29,897 nt of DNA from CAYIFA01 sp964362625 (GTDB taxonomy: Bacteria > Patescibacteriota > Minisyncoccia > 1-14-0-10-42-19): contig CAYIFA010000006.1 of NCBI GenBank assembly GCA_964362625.1, forward strand, positions 1 through 29,897, in the 5' to 3' direction. Both the position numbers and the translations under genes were made by a program. This document shows, piece by piece, positions 20,502-28,196 of the stretch; within the stretch, counting starts at the first letter, position 1, and each line of letters starts with the position of its first letter. Below the pieces are notes generated by a model. It made no database searches, had not been told where the DNA came from, and saw only the letters and a list, made by a program, of their open reading frames with translations.

Positions 20502-21224
20502 TTAAAATATGATACGTGAACCAATAGGTTCGCCGAGTAAGAGCCGGCGCAAGTTGCCGGGCTTAAAGATGTTAAAGACATGAATCGGAACACGGTGGCG
20601 TTCACCAACTAGAGCGCTCCGCTCAATCACCTTTAGGTTCTGATGCCATATCTGCTCGGCAGTAACTTCGGGCAAAAGCTTCGCATCCGGATGAATCATT
20701 GGGTCTTTGTCAAAAACCCCATCAACTTTAGTGGCTTTCAGCACCGCATCTGCCTTCAAGTCTTCGGCTAACAATATAGCCGTCGCGTCGGTCGTAAAAT
20801 TTGAACGACCGCTACCGCCGACCTGAATTACCACCCTGCCCTTATCCAAATGGCTGCGCGCCACTTTGTATAAATACTCTTCCGCAACGCTTTTTATGGC
20901 GAGCGTACTCATTAAACGCGGTTCAAGGCCGTGGGCCTTGAGTATCCCCTCAAACATGATGCCATTAATAATGGTAGCAACCATGCCCATGTAGTCAGCC
21001 GACGTCGCCTCCAGGTACTTTGAATTGGCAAAGTTCCTGCCGCGAACCAAATTGCCTCCGCCTAAAACAACAGCAATCTGGAGCCCCAAGTCATTGGCAT
21101 CTTTGATTTCTTTTGCTGCCGCAACCGCGGAATCTTCGCTCAAATAATTATCGCCGTTCTTAAAAATCTCGCCGGTGAATTTTACAATAATCCGCCGATA
21201 TAGCGGCCGCCCATGCTCAATCAT
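20502..21224 (-). CDS. pyrH: Uridylate kinase (UMP kinase)
   Basis: Phosphorylates UMP to UDP. The 240 residues match the hexameric bacterial PyrH: RIIVKFTGEIF at the start, VVLGGGNLVRGRNF (about 52-65), YMGMVATIINGI, GGSGRSNFTTDATAILLAEDL (133-153), KVDGVFDKDP (about 162-171) and a C-terminal IHVFNIFKPGNLRR. It lies 3 bp after the GNAT gene, with which it probably shares a transcript. The adjacent translation gene (pheS) has its own promoter. Confidence 0.95.
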   Translation of the reverse strand: MIEHGRPLYRRIIVKFTGEIFKNGDNYLSEDSAVAAAKEIKDANDLGLQIAVVLGGGNLVRGRNFANSKYLEATSADYMGMVATIINGIMFEGILKAHGLEPRLMSTLAIKSVAEEYLYKVARSHLDKGRVVIQVGGSGRSNFTTDATAILLAEDLKADAVLKATKVDGVFDKDPMIHPDAKLLPEVTAEQIWHQNLKVIERSALVGERHRVPIHVFNIFKPGNLRRLLLGEPIGSRIIF

Positions 21225-21227
21225 TAT

Positions 21228-21743
21228 TTATCGTGATCCGAAATTATGACGAACTTCCAGCCATTCATCCTTTTTGATAACAAAAAACCCCAGATAACGC
21301 TCCTTAAAACCGAGTTTACTATAAAGCGCGCGTGCCTGCATGCGTTTTGGATTATCCGGATTAGATGTAAGCTGAACTAAATCAAGCGGCCTAGGGTGAA
21401 GGACAAAAGCCCGATCGAGCAAAAGACGCATTAACGTCTCACCTAGTCTTCGTCCGCGAAAATTGGCATCAACAACTACATTATCAATCTGGCCTTTTCG
21501 CTCGGTAACCGTAGTAAAAGCATGCAGTTCGGCCATAGCCCGAACTCTACCGTCTTCCCAAATCATTTCTACATACGCCCAACCTCCGTTCATAGTTTCT
21601 TTAAGACGTTCACGCGTGACTTTTTCAAAAGAATGATCAGTCACTTGCGGAAGTAAATCATTTACATCCTGAATACGGCAATCTTCGAGGGTATCAGCAT
21701 CGCGCCACAGCCATTCAGGAAGGGATGGAAGTGAGCCAGTCAA
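21228..21743 (-). CDS. GNAT-family N-acetyltransferase
   Basis: Transfers acetyl from acetyl-CoA to an unknown amine. The 171 residues contain the acetyl-CoA site IDNVVVDANFRGRRLGETLMRLLLDRA (about 86-112; the R-x-x-G-x-x-L signature) and the C-terminal ARALYSKLGFKERYLGFF typical of GNAT. The start is TTG at 21743, 8 bases after AAGGAGG (minus strand). pyrH follows at 3 bp. Confidence 0.85.
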   Translation of the reverse strand: MTGSLPSLPEWLWRDADTLEDCRIQDVNDLLPQVTDHSFEKVTRERLKETMNGGWAYVEMIWEDGRVRAMAELHAFTTVTERKGQIDNVVVDANFRGRRLGETLMRLLLDRAFVLHPRPLDLVQLTSNPDNPKRMQARALYSKLGFKERYLGFFVIKKDEWLEVRHNFGSR

Positions 21744-21861
21744 AACTTCCTCCTTTGAATTGTTAAGGTTGGATTATTACACTGCTTTATATAGTAATAT
21801 AAAGCTTGGATAAATTACAAGAGTGAATCTCCGGGTATAAAAAAACGATTCCGGGTTTTGT

Positions 21862-22137
21862 CTAAAATATAATTTGAAAATTATGAAACTTACTTTGCGG
21901 CTCTGGCCATTTAACTAAAACGTCATCCACCCGCGCAAGTAGCGGGCCTTTCTTCAAAAGTTCTATGAACTGTTTAAGTTTTTCTTCTTCGCCTTCGGCG
22001 GCAACATTAACCGATCCATCGGGCATATTTTGGACCGAACCGACCAAGCCCAACTCGTCCGCTTTTCTCTTCGCGAAATCACGGAACAATACCATCTGAA
22101 CACGCCCACGGATTACACATTCAATACGTTCTTGCAT
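21862..22137 (-). CDS. acyP: Acylphosphatase
   Basis: Hydrolyses acyl phosphates such as acetyl or carbamoyl phosphate. From the ATG at 22137 the product is 91 residues, the normal family size. Catalytic Arg is in RGRVQMVLFRDF (usual GxVQGVxFR, with M for G) and catalytic Asn in GSVQNMPDGSV. The longer open frame from 22176 is rejected because a TATAAT (22147-22152) lies 9 bases before 22137 and the extra residues fall in the promoter and repeat. Confidence 0.9.
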   Translation of the reverse strand: MQERIECVIRGRVQMVLFRDFAKRKADELGLVGSVQNMPDGSVNVAAEGEEEKLKQFIELLKKGPLLARVDDVLVKWPEPQSKFHNFQIIF

Positions 22138-22146
22138 TATACAGAA

Positions 22147-22152
22147 ATTATA
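22147..22152 (-). promoter_or_regulatory. -10 box of acyP
   Basis: TATAAT on the minus strand, 9 bases before the ATG at 22137. The expected leader is only 2-3 nt. Confidence 0.5.
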
Positions 22153-22159
22153 AAATTGT

Positions 22160-22232
22160 AGTCCGCCTTCGTCCATCGACAGGCTCAGGACTACGGCCTG
22201 GCTACGCCGAGGGCTTCGCCAAGGCGAGCGGG
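22160..22232. repeat. Degenerate palindromic repeat near the tRNAs
   Basis: Contains CCTTCGTCCATCGACAGGCT and CAGGACTACGGCC followed by GCCGAGGGCTTCGCC / GGCGAGCGGG. The arrangement of short inverted GTAGTCC...GGACTAC and GGCTTCGCC resembles the palindromic repeat family elsewhere in the window, but exact homology is partial. Confidence 0.5.
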
Positions 22233-22249
22233 ACGCTGAATTTTACAAA

Positions 22250-22286
22250 CCAAAAACAGTTCCGATTACGGCAGAACTGTTTTTGG
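22250..22286. terminator. Bidirectional hairpin terminator after the tRNA pair
   Basis: CCAAAAACAGTTC (22250-22262) pairs with GAACTGTTTTTGG (22274-22286). The outer flanks (ATTTTAC / GTAAAAT) also pair. The inner CAGTTC/GAACTG stem followed by TTTTT works on either strand. Confidence 0.8.
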
Positions 22287-22296
22287 GTAAAATTCG

Positions 22297-22372
22297 CGCG
22301 GGCGAAGGGATTCGAACCCTCGATCTTCAGCGTGACAAGCTGACGCGTTAAACCAGGCTACGCTACGCCCGC
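22297..22372 (-). tRNA. tRNA-Asp (GTC)
   Basis: Acceptor GCGGGCG/CGCCCGC, D-arm GCGT...ACGC, anticodon stem TCAGC/GCTGA with loop TTGTCAC (anticodon GTC), T-arm GAGGG TTCGAAT CCCTT, discriminator G as expected for Asp. CCA is not encoded. It is 3 bp from the next tRNA and probably co-transcribed with it. Confidence 0.95.
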
Positions 22373-22375
22373 AAA

Positions 22376-22448
22376 TGCCGATGGCAGGAATCGGACCTGC
22401 GACCTATGCCTTATGAAAGCACCGCTCTAACCACTGAGCTACATCGGC
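22376..22448 (-). tRNA. tRNA with CAT anticodon (elongator Met, or Ile2)
   Basis: Acceptor GCCGATG/CATCGGC, D-arm GCTC...GAGC, anticodon loop TTCATAA, T-stem GCAGG/CCTGC, discriminator A, no encoded CCA. The anticodon stem lacks the three G-C pairs of initiators, and position 1-72 is paired, so it is not the initiator. The T-loop reads TCCGATT: position 55 is C instead of the near-universal U. Met versus lysidine-modified Ile cannot be decided from sequence alone. Confidence 0.9.
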
Positions 22449-22482
22449 ATAGAAACATTTTACATTGTTTTAAGATTTTTTT

Positions 22483-23850
22483 CTATACTTCAAACGACTC
22501 ACCCAATTTTGGAGCGCGCGCAGGAATGCCCAGATAATCGCGGATACGTTGAACTAAAAATAGGGCGGAATCGGCTTCGCCTTGAATACAAAAAACCTGT
22601 TCCAATGCATCCACAGAATACTGTACAAACTCTACCAACTGGTCGCGATCGGGATGGCCGGAATAGCCCTCCAAAGTCTCAACGCGGCATCTGACCGGGA
22701 TTTTCTCTCCAAACATTTCAATTTCGCGAGCTCCGTCTTGGATTTGCCGGCCACGGGAACCAGCGGCCTGATAACCCATTATCAACAAGGTTGAGCTGGG
22801 ATCGGGAAGATAGCGACGCTCATGGTGCAGAATTCGCCCTCCGGTTGACATGCCGGAGCCGGCAATAATGATTTTGGGGGCCAGCACGTCATTTATCGCT
22901 TTTGATTCCTCGGTTCGTAATGTGAACTTCAGCATGGGAAACTTAAACAACCCTTCTCCGGAAGCCGCGGCATATATTGCCTCTTTATTAAAATAGCTCT
23001 CGTATTTTCGATAAACATTAGTGGCCTTGATGGCCAAAGGCGAGTCTAAAAAGGTTGGAACCATTGGCACGCGACCCGCAGTGACCAAACTATGAATTTC
23101 GAAAAGAAGTTCTTGGGTGCGTTCTAAAGAAAACGCCGGGATCATCAAAACGCCCGCTTTCCTGACCGTGTCTTCAATGATCCGCTCCAGGCGGAGCCTT
23201 CTTTCATCCCGGCCTTCATGCGCGCGGTTGCCGTAGGTAGATTCAACTAACATGATGTTGGCGTCTTTGACAATTTCAGTCGGCCGCAAAAGCGGGGTCG
23301 GCGGATTTCCGATATCGCCAGAGCAAAGAATTTTTTTGAACTCGCCGGATTTACCGTCGGGCGCAGTTATTTCAACCATCGCCGAACCAAGTACGTGGCC
23401 GGCATCAAGTAAACGGACTTTAAAATCGCCGACAACGACTTCTTTGTGATATTCAATCGCTTGCCAGCTTTGAAAAGCGTGTTCAATGTCTTCAACTTTA
23501 TAAAGCAATTCCTTTTTTTCGCCGTGAGCCTCTTTTTCCATAACGCCCAAACTGTCTTCGAGCATCAAGCGCGCAAGGTCCTTGGTGGGCGGAGTGGAAT
23601 ATATTTTCCCCCTGAAGCCGTTTTTGAAAAGTTTTGGTATGCGGCCGGTGTGATCAATGTGGGCGTGTGTGATAAAAACCGCCTCAACTTCCTTTGGATC
23701 AAACGGAAACTTTTCGTAGTTTTGCGGCTCGCAAACACGCGGACATTGAAATAGGCCGCAATCAACCAAAATTTTGGTTCGCCCCGAATCAAAGTGATAA
23801 CACGCGCCAGTCACCGTCTGCGCCCCGCCATAAAAAGTAATTTTGGTCAT
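22483..23850 (-). CDS. Beta-CASP metallo-beta-lactamase ribonuclease
   Basis: An RNA-processing nuclease of the CPSF-73/Ysh1-like group. The 455 residues include the zinc motif HAHIDH (62-67), DAGHVLGSAMVEI (about 149-161), SGDIGN (about 178-183) and VESTYGNRAHEG. The beta-CASP motifs are FSLERTQELLFEI, then APKIIIAGSGMSTGGRILHH and EGYSGHPDRDQLVEF. The last histidine-bearing motif indicates a complete active site. It lacks the KH domains of archaeal aCPSF1. It overlaps thiI by 4 bases (ATGA) and is the last gene of a TA-thiI operon. Confidence 0.9.
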   Translation of the reverse strand: MTKITFYGGAQTVTGACYHFDSGRTKILVDCGLFQCPRVCEPQNYEKFPFDPKEVEAVFITHAHIDHTGRIPKLFKNGFRGKIYSTPPTKDLARLMLEDSLGVMEKEAHGEKKELLYKVEDIEHAFQSWQAIEYHKEVVVGDFKVRLLDAGHVLGSAMVEITAPDGKSGEFKKILCSGDIGNPPTPLLRPTEIVKDANIMLVESTYGNRAHEGRDERRLRLERIIEDTVRKAGVLMIPAFSLERTQELLFEIHSLVTAGRVPMVPTFLDSPLAIKATNVYRKYESYFNKEAIYAAASGEGLFKFPMLKFTLRTEESKAINDVLAPKIIIAGSGMSTGGRILHHERRYLPDPSSTLLIMGYQAAGSRGRQIQDGAREIEMFGEKIPVRCRVETLEGYSGHPDRDQLVEFVQYSVDALEQVFCIQGEADSALFLVQRIRDYLGIPARAPKLGESFEV

Positions 23851-25004
23851 GTATTAATTATAGCTTTTTCGGCTAACTCTTCTAATTCTTTCCGAATAGG
23901 TTCTTCGGCTTTTTTGATTTCCGCTATGCTCACATTAGTTTTCGGACTTCCTCGCAAAAACAACGAACAGCAATCATCATACGGAAGTTTTGAAATTTCA
24001 TGAGTGCCGTAAAATTTTGATAGATCAATTATTTCTTCTTTGTCGTGTCCAGCGAGGGGGCGTAAAATTGGAAGCGTCGCGATTTCAGAAACCGCCTGAA
24101 TATTTTCTAAGGTTTGCGATGCCACCTGTCCGACCGAATCACCAGTAACAAGAGCGCGCGCACGCACGCGAATCGCGATTTGCTCAGCAATCCAAAGCAT
24201 CCAACGGCGATACATTACAACACGTAAAGACGACGGAATTTTTGACACGATAAAATTCTGAATTTCGGCAAATGGTATTAACAAAAGTTTGGGCGGGTTT
24301 GGCGCGTAATTTGAAATAATTTCCGCTATTTTTTTTACGCTCTCAATGGCGTCTTTTGTAGTGTTTGGATAACTATGGAAATGAACTAATATCGGTTCAC
24401 AGCCGCGCTTCATCATGCGCAAAGCCGCAATCGGCGAATCAAAACCGTTCGACAAAAGACAAACTACTTTTCCGGAAACACCAACCGGCAACCCGCCGAG
24501 CCCCTCTATCCGTCTAATAGACATATACGCCTTGCCCTCCACCACTTCTATCGACAAGGTTGTCTCGGGGTTAGAAAGATCAACCGGAATTTTTAATTCT
24601 TCGTCAATAACTCGCCCAACCTTGACTTCGATGTCATGCGAAGTGAACGGATAATTTTTTTCAGAGCGTGTCGCCGAAACCCGAAATGATTTTGTCTTGA
24701 TGTTTTCAAACAATTCACGCGCCGCTTTTTTCATGCTCTCCATATCAGCTCTCGTTTCACCCCCAACCTTAAAATGATGAACGCCGAAAACATGACGAAG
24801 CTTTTCAATCAGTTTTTCTTCATTTCCCGGATCATATTGAGCAATCAGTCGCCCGGCTATACGCTTTACCCTGCACCCCGTATCCCTTGTTTGCTTTTGA
24901 ATATTGGTCATCAGCGCGCGCTCAAAAAACGCCCTGTTTTTGCCCTTGAGCGCTATTTCGTGATAGTGAATTACGGCAGTTTTTTGACTCCTGACATAAA
25001 TCAC
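23847..25004 (-). CDS. thiI: tRNA 4-thiouridine synthetase ThiI (no rhodanese domain)
   Basis: ThiI adenylates U8 of tRNA for sulfur transfer. The 385 residues comprise an N-terminal ferredoxin-like region (HYHEIALKGKNRAFFERAL, 13-31), a THUMP domain (to about 165) and a PP-loop domain. The ATP motif reads LLSNGFDSPIAAL (183-195), where most ThiI have SGGxDSP. YDDCCSLFLRGSP near the end carries the conserved cysteines. The rhodanese extension found in E. coli is absent, as in many shorter homologues, so the sulfur source must be separate. It is linked by ATGA overlaps to both neighbours. Confidence 0.92.
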   Translation of the reverse strand: MIYVRSQKTAVIHYHEIALKGKNRAFFERALMTNIQKQTRDTGCRVKRIAGRLIAQYDPGNEEKLIEKLRHVFGVHHFKVGGETRADMESMKKAARELFENIKTKSFRVSATRSEKNYPFTSHDIEVKVGRVIDEELKIPVDLSNPETTLSIEVVEGKAYMSIRRIEGLGGLPVGVSGKVVCLLSNGFDSPIAALRMMKRGCEPILVHFHSYPNTTKDAIESVKKIAEIISNYAPNPPKLLLIPFAEIQNFIVSKIPSSLRVVMYRRWMLWIAEQIAIRVRARALVTGDSVGQVASQTLENIQAVSEIATLPILRPLAGHDKEEIIDLSKFYGTHEISKLPYDDCCSLFLRGSPKTNVSIAEIKKAEEPIRKELEELAEKAIINT

Positions 25005-25288
25005 TGAGCTTTTTTCGGTTTAAGTCTTTTATAAATCTTATCGCGCCGATCAATAGCGTGAACGGTAACCAACTTTCTGCCCATTTCGGCGTCATAAACA
25101 ATCCTCCAATCGCCAATCCGCAATTTAAAAAATCCCTTGAGCGGCTCTCCCAAAGGTATCGGGGTAATATATTCAAAATTGTCTATCAACCAGTTTAATT
25201 TCGCCGTTACTCGATTTCTTATTTGAATATCCAACTTACCCAAATCGGATTCGGCTTCTTTGGTTATTTCAAAACTCCATCCATCCAT
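25001..25288 (-). CDS. RelE/ParE-family toxin
   Basis: The 95-residue protein reads WSFEITKEAESDLGKLD at the start, then EPLKGFFKLRIGDWRIVYD and VTVHAIDRRDKIYKRL. This is the RelE/ParE fold with its basic core and C-terminal IDxRxxIY motif. RelE-type members cut mRNA at the ribosome. The small gene before it (25297-25506) fits a cognate antitoxin, 8 bp away. Its stop overlaps the thiI start as ATGA. Confidence 0.85.
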   Translation of the reverse strand: MDGWSFEITKEAESDLGKLDIQIRNRVTAKLNWLIDNFEYITPIPLGEPLKGFFKLRIGDWRIVYDAEMGRKLVTVHAIDRRDKIYKRLKPKKAQ

Positions 25289-25296
25289 GAAGTATC

Positions 25297-25506
25297 TTAA
25301 CGACCATTATATTTCGGCAAAACATCTTTTAGGTTTTTTGTTCTGCCGGCCGCTTTTGAATTCACTGACTTCTTAATACGGCGGATAAAGCCCGGGCGCA
25401 GAGTCAAACCCCAGTCCGGATCACTTAAAATTTCCCGCAAGGCCGCCATTACTTGTTTGTGGGCGATATCAGAGATGCCTTTACTTTGTATCATCAATTC
25501 ATCCAT
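25297..25506 (-). CDS. Putative antitoxin partner of the RelE-like toxin, 69 aa
   Basis: A small basic and helical protein (MDELMIQSKGISDIAHKQVM, then RPGFIRRIKKSVNSKAAGR) without a family that I can name. It directly precedes the RelE-like gene in the same direction, the normal antitoxin-toxin order. The ATG at 25506 is chosen over the TTG at 25512 because an extended -10 (TGC TAGAGT, 25513-25521) ends 6 bases upstream. The antitoxin role is inferred from position. Confidence 0.6.
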   Translation of the reverse strand: MDELMIQSKGISDIAHKQVMAALREILSDPDWGLTLRPGFIRRIKKSVNSKAAGRTKNLKDVLPKYNGR

Positions 25507-25512
25507 AGTCAA

Positions 25513-25521
25513 ACTCTAGCA
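25513..25521 (-). promoter_or_regulatory. Extended -10 of the TA-thiI-beta-CASP operon (leaderless)
   Basis: TGC TAGAGT on the minus strand, 6 bases before the ATG at 25506. It decides the start codon. If used, the whole four-gene operon depends on it. Confidence 0.45.
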
Positions 25522-25537
25522 AAAGATTGGTTAAAAA

Positions 25538-26029
25538 TCAAGCAAACCTCGTCCACTCTGATTTTTTGCCTGATCTATGATTTTCAGCCATGACCAATTC
25601 GTCGTATATTCCGTCAATTAACTTATAGTTTTTTGCTTCCGCAAGCGTAGCCCAAACGTACTCATCCATCTCATCTTCTTGCAATTTTATTTCGCCGCCC
25701 TCATAATCCGCTATACAGGAAATCACCAGGGACGGGTTACCGTCGGCATGAACCGCGGCCAGACTGGTTATATACTCAATATTTTTTATATCAATTCCGA
25801 CTTCTTCTTTTACTTCGCGCCTCAAGACTTTTTCCAAAACATTATACCAATAGTGCTCGGTATCTTTGGGTAGCGACAAATAATCCCCTACTTCCAATTT
25901 GCCGCCGGGCACTGTCCACATTCCCGGAAATCTTTTTTTATTGAGGGAACGCCGCGCGATCAAATATTTTTCATCTTTTACCACAATGGCGGTTATGACT
26001 ACTTCATGTAAATTGTTGTTTTTGTCCAT
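25538..26029 (-). CDS. NUDIX hydrolase, 163 aa
   Basis: Hydrolyses a nucleoside diphosphate derivative; the substrate is unknown. The Nudix box is split by an insertion: PGGKLEVGD (about 43-51), then a 20-residue loop (YLSLPKDTEHYW), then RREVKEEVGIDI (about 69-80), which supplies the metal-binding REVKEEVG. The rest (VVITAIVVKDEKYLIARRS) is the normal beta-sheet start. It stands alone between the TA operon and the CutA-like gene. Confidence 0.88.
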   Translation of the reverse strand: MDKNNNLHEVVITAIVVKDEKYLIARRSLNKKRFPGMWTVPGGKLEVGDYLSLPKDTEHYWYNVLEKVLRREVKEEVGIDIKNIEYITSLAAVHADGNPSLVISCIADYEGGEIKLQEDEMDEYVWATLAEAKNYKLIDGIYDELVMAENHRSGKKSEWTRFA

Positions 26030-26061
26030 ATCTCTGAAAATTTTATTAATCCGTTGCCTGT

Positions 26062-26400
26062 TTACTGAACCGCAGGAAGTTCTTCCAATGGGTATATATC
26101 CAGCGCGACTTCCTCATAAGGGTGCGCCTCTTTAATCGCTTTTATTAAACCCGTCAGATTATCTCGTTCACACACCGTTTCAATCCTTTCTTCCTCAACA
26201 GACTCAACCTTTCCAACTTCTCCAATGTTTGGATGCGCGCCTTTTTCCGGCTTGAATCGCCCAATGCCCTTAGATGAGAAACTGCAGTAAGTATAGTTAC
26301 CGATTTTCCCGGCTCCGGCCCTGTCCATTGCCTCACGAACCGCATCCGTGTGCGATTCTGGTACGAATACTACAATTTTTACGATTTTCGATTGGCTCAT
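26062..26400 (-). CDS. Nif3/YqfO-like CutA-fold domain protein, 112 aa
   Basis: The sequence IVKIVVFVPESHTDAVREAM, GAGKIGNYTYCSFSSKGIGRF and EAHPYEEVALDIYPLE matches the separate CutA-like domain that is inserted in YqfO/Nif3 proteins (HPYEEVA motif) and also exists on its own. The function is unknown, possibly metal or nucleotide binding. The ATG at 26400 is preferred over the open frame to 26433 because TATAAA (26407-26412) ends 6 bases upstream. Confidence 0.75.
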   Translation of the reverse strand: MSQSKIVKIVVFVPESHTDAVREAMDRAGAGKIGNYTYCSFSSKGIGRFKPEKGAHPNIGEVGKVESVEEERIETVCERDNLTGLIKAIKEAHPYEEVALDIYPLEELPAVQ

Positions 26401-26406
26401 ATATTT

Positions 26407-26412
26407 TTTATA
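26407..26412 (-). promoter_or_regulatory. -10 box of the CutA-like gene (leaderless)
   Basis: TATAAA on the minus strand followed by 6 bases and the ATG at 26400. It supports the shorter protein start. Confidence 0.45.
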
Positions 26413-26436
26413 ACCTTCTACGCCCCATGACACTTT

Positions 26437-27126
26437 TTATATTTCTTCCTTGTCGCGTAAAACTTCTTCAGCTTTTTCTAAATCCTCTGGATAACCGATG
26501 GGCAGCCAGAAATCGGCGCGAACAATTTTTACATCATGATCCTTGGCCAGCCTAGCCAAAGAATCTGTAATATAATATTCTCCGTTATTATGTTTACGCG
26601 CCGGATAATTAAAAATTCGGCCATCAAGTACCGAAACGCCGGTTAAAGCCATTCGGGAAATCGGAAATTCCGGCTTTTCCACCAAATCCAACACCTTATC
26701 GCTTTCATCGGCAATCACCACTCCGAATCGACGCGGGTCATCAATTTCTTTCACCATTACCGATAGCGGATAAGCCAAGCATTTTTTGATGTCTTCCTTG
26801 GACTGAAGGTCGTCAGCATAAAGCATAAGGAATTTGTCATCCGCTAATGCGCCTCGGCTCATCCATAATGCGTGTGCTGTGCCCAGCTTTTCCTGCTGAT
26901 GAATATACGAAATATCAAAACGCCCAAAACGCTGGCCGAAATGATTCATGATTTTTTCCTTAAGATAGCCGACTACCAAAATAGTCTCGTCTATCTCGTC
27001 GGGCAAAGAATCAAAAACATGTTCGAGAAGCGGACGGCCCAAAACCTCAACCATCGGCTTGGGACGGTCATTCGTGAGCGGCCGCATCCTCACCCCCTCT
27101 CCGGCCGCAAGTATAATCGCTTTCAT
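26437..27126 (-). CDS. Sugar-1-phosphate nucleotidyltransferase
   Basis: Makes an NDP-sugar from NTP and sugar-1-phosphate. From the ATG at 27126 the 229 residues start MKAIILAAGEGVRMRPLT and DRPKPMVEVLGRPL, the family nucleotide-binding signature (GxGxRxxPxT...KP). They continue with YADDL (metal Asp), VEKPEFP and LPIGYPEDLEKAEEVL. No C-terminal beta-helix, so not a full GlmU. It could act on glucose, mannose or another sugar. The longer frame to 27216 overlaps the upstream membrane gene and is not needed. Confidence 0.88.
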   Translation of the reverse strand: MKAIILAAGEGVRMRPLTNDRPKPMVEVLGRPLLEHVFDSLPDEIDETILVVGYLKEKIMNHFGQRFGRFDISYIHQQEKLGTAHALWMSRGALADDKFLMLYADDLQSKEDIKKCLAYPLSVMVKEIDDPRRFGVVIADESDKVLDLVEKPEFPISRMALTGVSVLDGRIFNYPARKHNNGEYYITDSLARLAKDHDVKIVRADFWLPIGYPEDLEKAEEVLRDKEEI

Positions 27127-27145
27127 GAATAATATTGTTTTTGTT

Positions 27146-27562
27146 TTATGCCCTTCTTTTTGCCAAGCAATATATCGCCGCCGTAAACGCGCCGACCAAA
27201 TCAAGAAACAAATCACCCATAGTATCTTTTATGCCCATTTGGTTAATGGCCCGGCCATCTAAATATTTCTCGGCGATCACATCCATCCCGTATTCAAAAA
27301 ATTCCCAGCAAACGCCGACAACCATCGCCGCCCCGACCACAAACAAAACCCCGGGCAGAAGCGGTATTGATAATTTGTAGCCGCCGTCTCGGGCAAAGAA
27401 AAAATAATATATGGCAGATGCCACCCATGCCCCGCCGGCAAAATGCATCGGGATATCCAGCCACAAATAAATAAAATAGGCCGCGCTGATGCTTGCCCAA
27501 GCATGAAAAGACAATATCAAGAATAACGCAAGCGCGAGATAACAAGGGGAGCAATGTTTCAT
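27146..27562 (-). CDS. DUF2238-like integral membrane protein, 138 aa
   Basis: Four transmembrane helices. The pattern LDIPMHFAGGAWVASAIYYF (35-54), VVGVCWEFFEYGMDV (about 81-95) and IKDTMGDLFLDLVGAFTAAIY (about 110-130) corresponds to the D.p.HF.gG, G..WE..E and DT..D...D..Ga motifs of DUF2238/YjdF-type membrane proteins. The function is unknown. It sits 20 bp before the nucleotidyltransferase and 4 bp after ndk in the same direction. Confidence 0.65.
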   Translation of the reverse strand: MKHCSPCYLALALFLILSFHAWASISAAYFIYLWLDIPMHFAGGAWVASAIYYFFFARDGGYKLSIPLLPGVLFVVGAAMVVGVCWEFFEYGMDVIAEKYLDGRAINQMGIKDTMGDLFLDLVGAFTAAIYCLAKRRA

Positions 27563-27566
27563 TTCA

Positions 27567-28157
27567 TCAAAACATTATGTCTTCGTCCGAACGCTTATAA
27601 GAATGAATCTCTTCCGGGCTAAACCAGTGTTCAATTTCATGACTAGCTTCCTCGGGGTTGCCGGAGGCATGGATAATATTTTTTACCACGCGCTTTTCGG
27701 CGTTAGCCGCCGAAGGTGTATCAACCGAAAAATCGCCGCGAATTGTCCCGGGCAAAGCCTCAATCGGATATGTGTGACCTATGATTTTCCGCACGGTGGT
27801 AATAGCGTGCATGCCCTCTATAACCATTGCCACCACCGGACCTTGGGTAATATAGTCGCCCAACCAACTCTTTACTTGTTTTCCGATTTCAACCACATCT
27901 TCGGTGCCAAAATGGTCTTTGACATCCATTCCTTTTCCTTTGAAAAATTCGGAGGTTCTGGACCCAACCGAACCGAGCCATTCATCGTGAGCCGGATAAT
28001 GCTTATCAATGTGCTCACGGGTAGGCCAAACCATTTTTAGCGCGACAATTTTTAACCCGCGCCTTTCAAAGCGCGTGAGTATCTCGCCGACAAGCCCTCG
28101 GAATACTCCGTCGGGCTTAACCATCACAAATGTCCGTTCTTCTTTGGGGTGAACCAT
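27567..28157 (-). CDS. ndk: Nucleoside diphosphate kinase, extended form
   Basis: Balances NTP pools using a phospho-histidine. From the ATG at 28157 the protein is 196 residues: FVMVKPDGVFRGLVGEIL at the start, GPVVAMVIEGMHAI, GTIRGDFSV, and the active histidine in VKNIIHASGNPEEA. Usual Ndk is about 140-150 residues. The extra length comes from an insertion (about residues 60-100, SEFFKGKGMDVKDHFG) and a C-terminal tail. The in-frame extension to 28208 is rejected because it covers a good promoter (28167-28195). Confidence 0.92.
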   Translation of the reverse strand: MVHPKEERTFVMVKPDGVFRGLVGEILTRFERRGLKIVALKMVWPTREHIDKHYPAHDEWLGSVGSRTSEFFKGKGMDVKDHFGTEDVVEIGKQVKSWLGDYITQGPVVAMVIEGMHAITTVRKIIGHTYPIEALPGTIRGDFSVDTPSAANAEKRVVKNIIHASGNPEEASHEIEHWFSPEEIHSYKRSDEDIMF

Positions 28158-28166
28158 ATTAAGAAA

Positions 28167-28195
28167 ATAATAATCTTTTTTAAAAACTTTGACAA
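28167..28195 (-). promoter_or_regulatory. Promoter of ndk
   Basis: Minus strand: TTGTCA (28190-28195), 17-bp spacer, TATTAT (28167-28172), then 9 bases to the ATG at 28157. The leader is only 2-3 nt. It fixes the start codon. Confidence 0.65.
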
Positions 28196-28196
28196 C

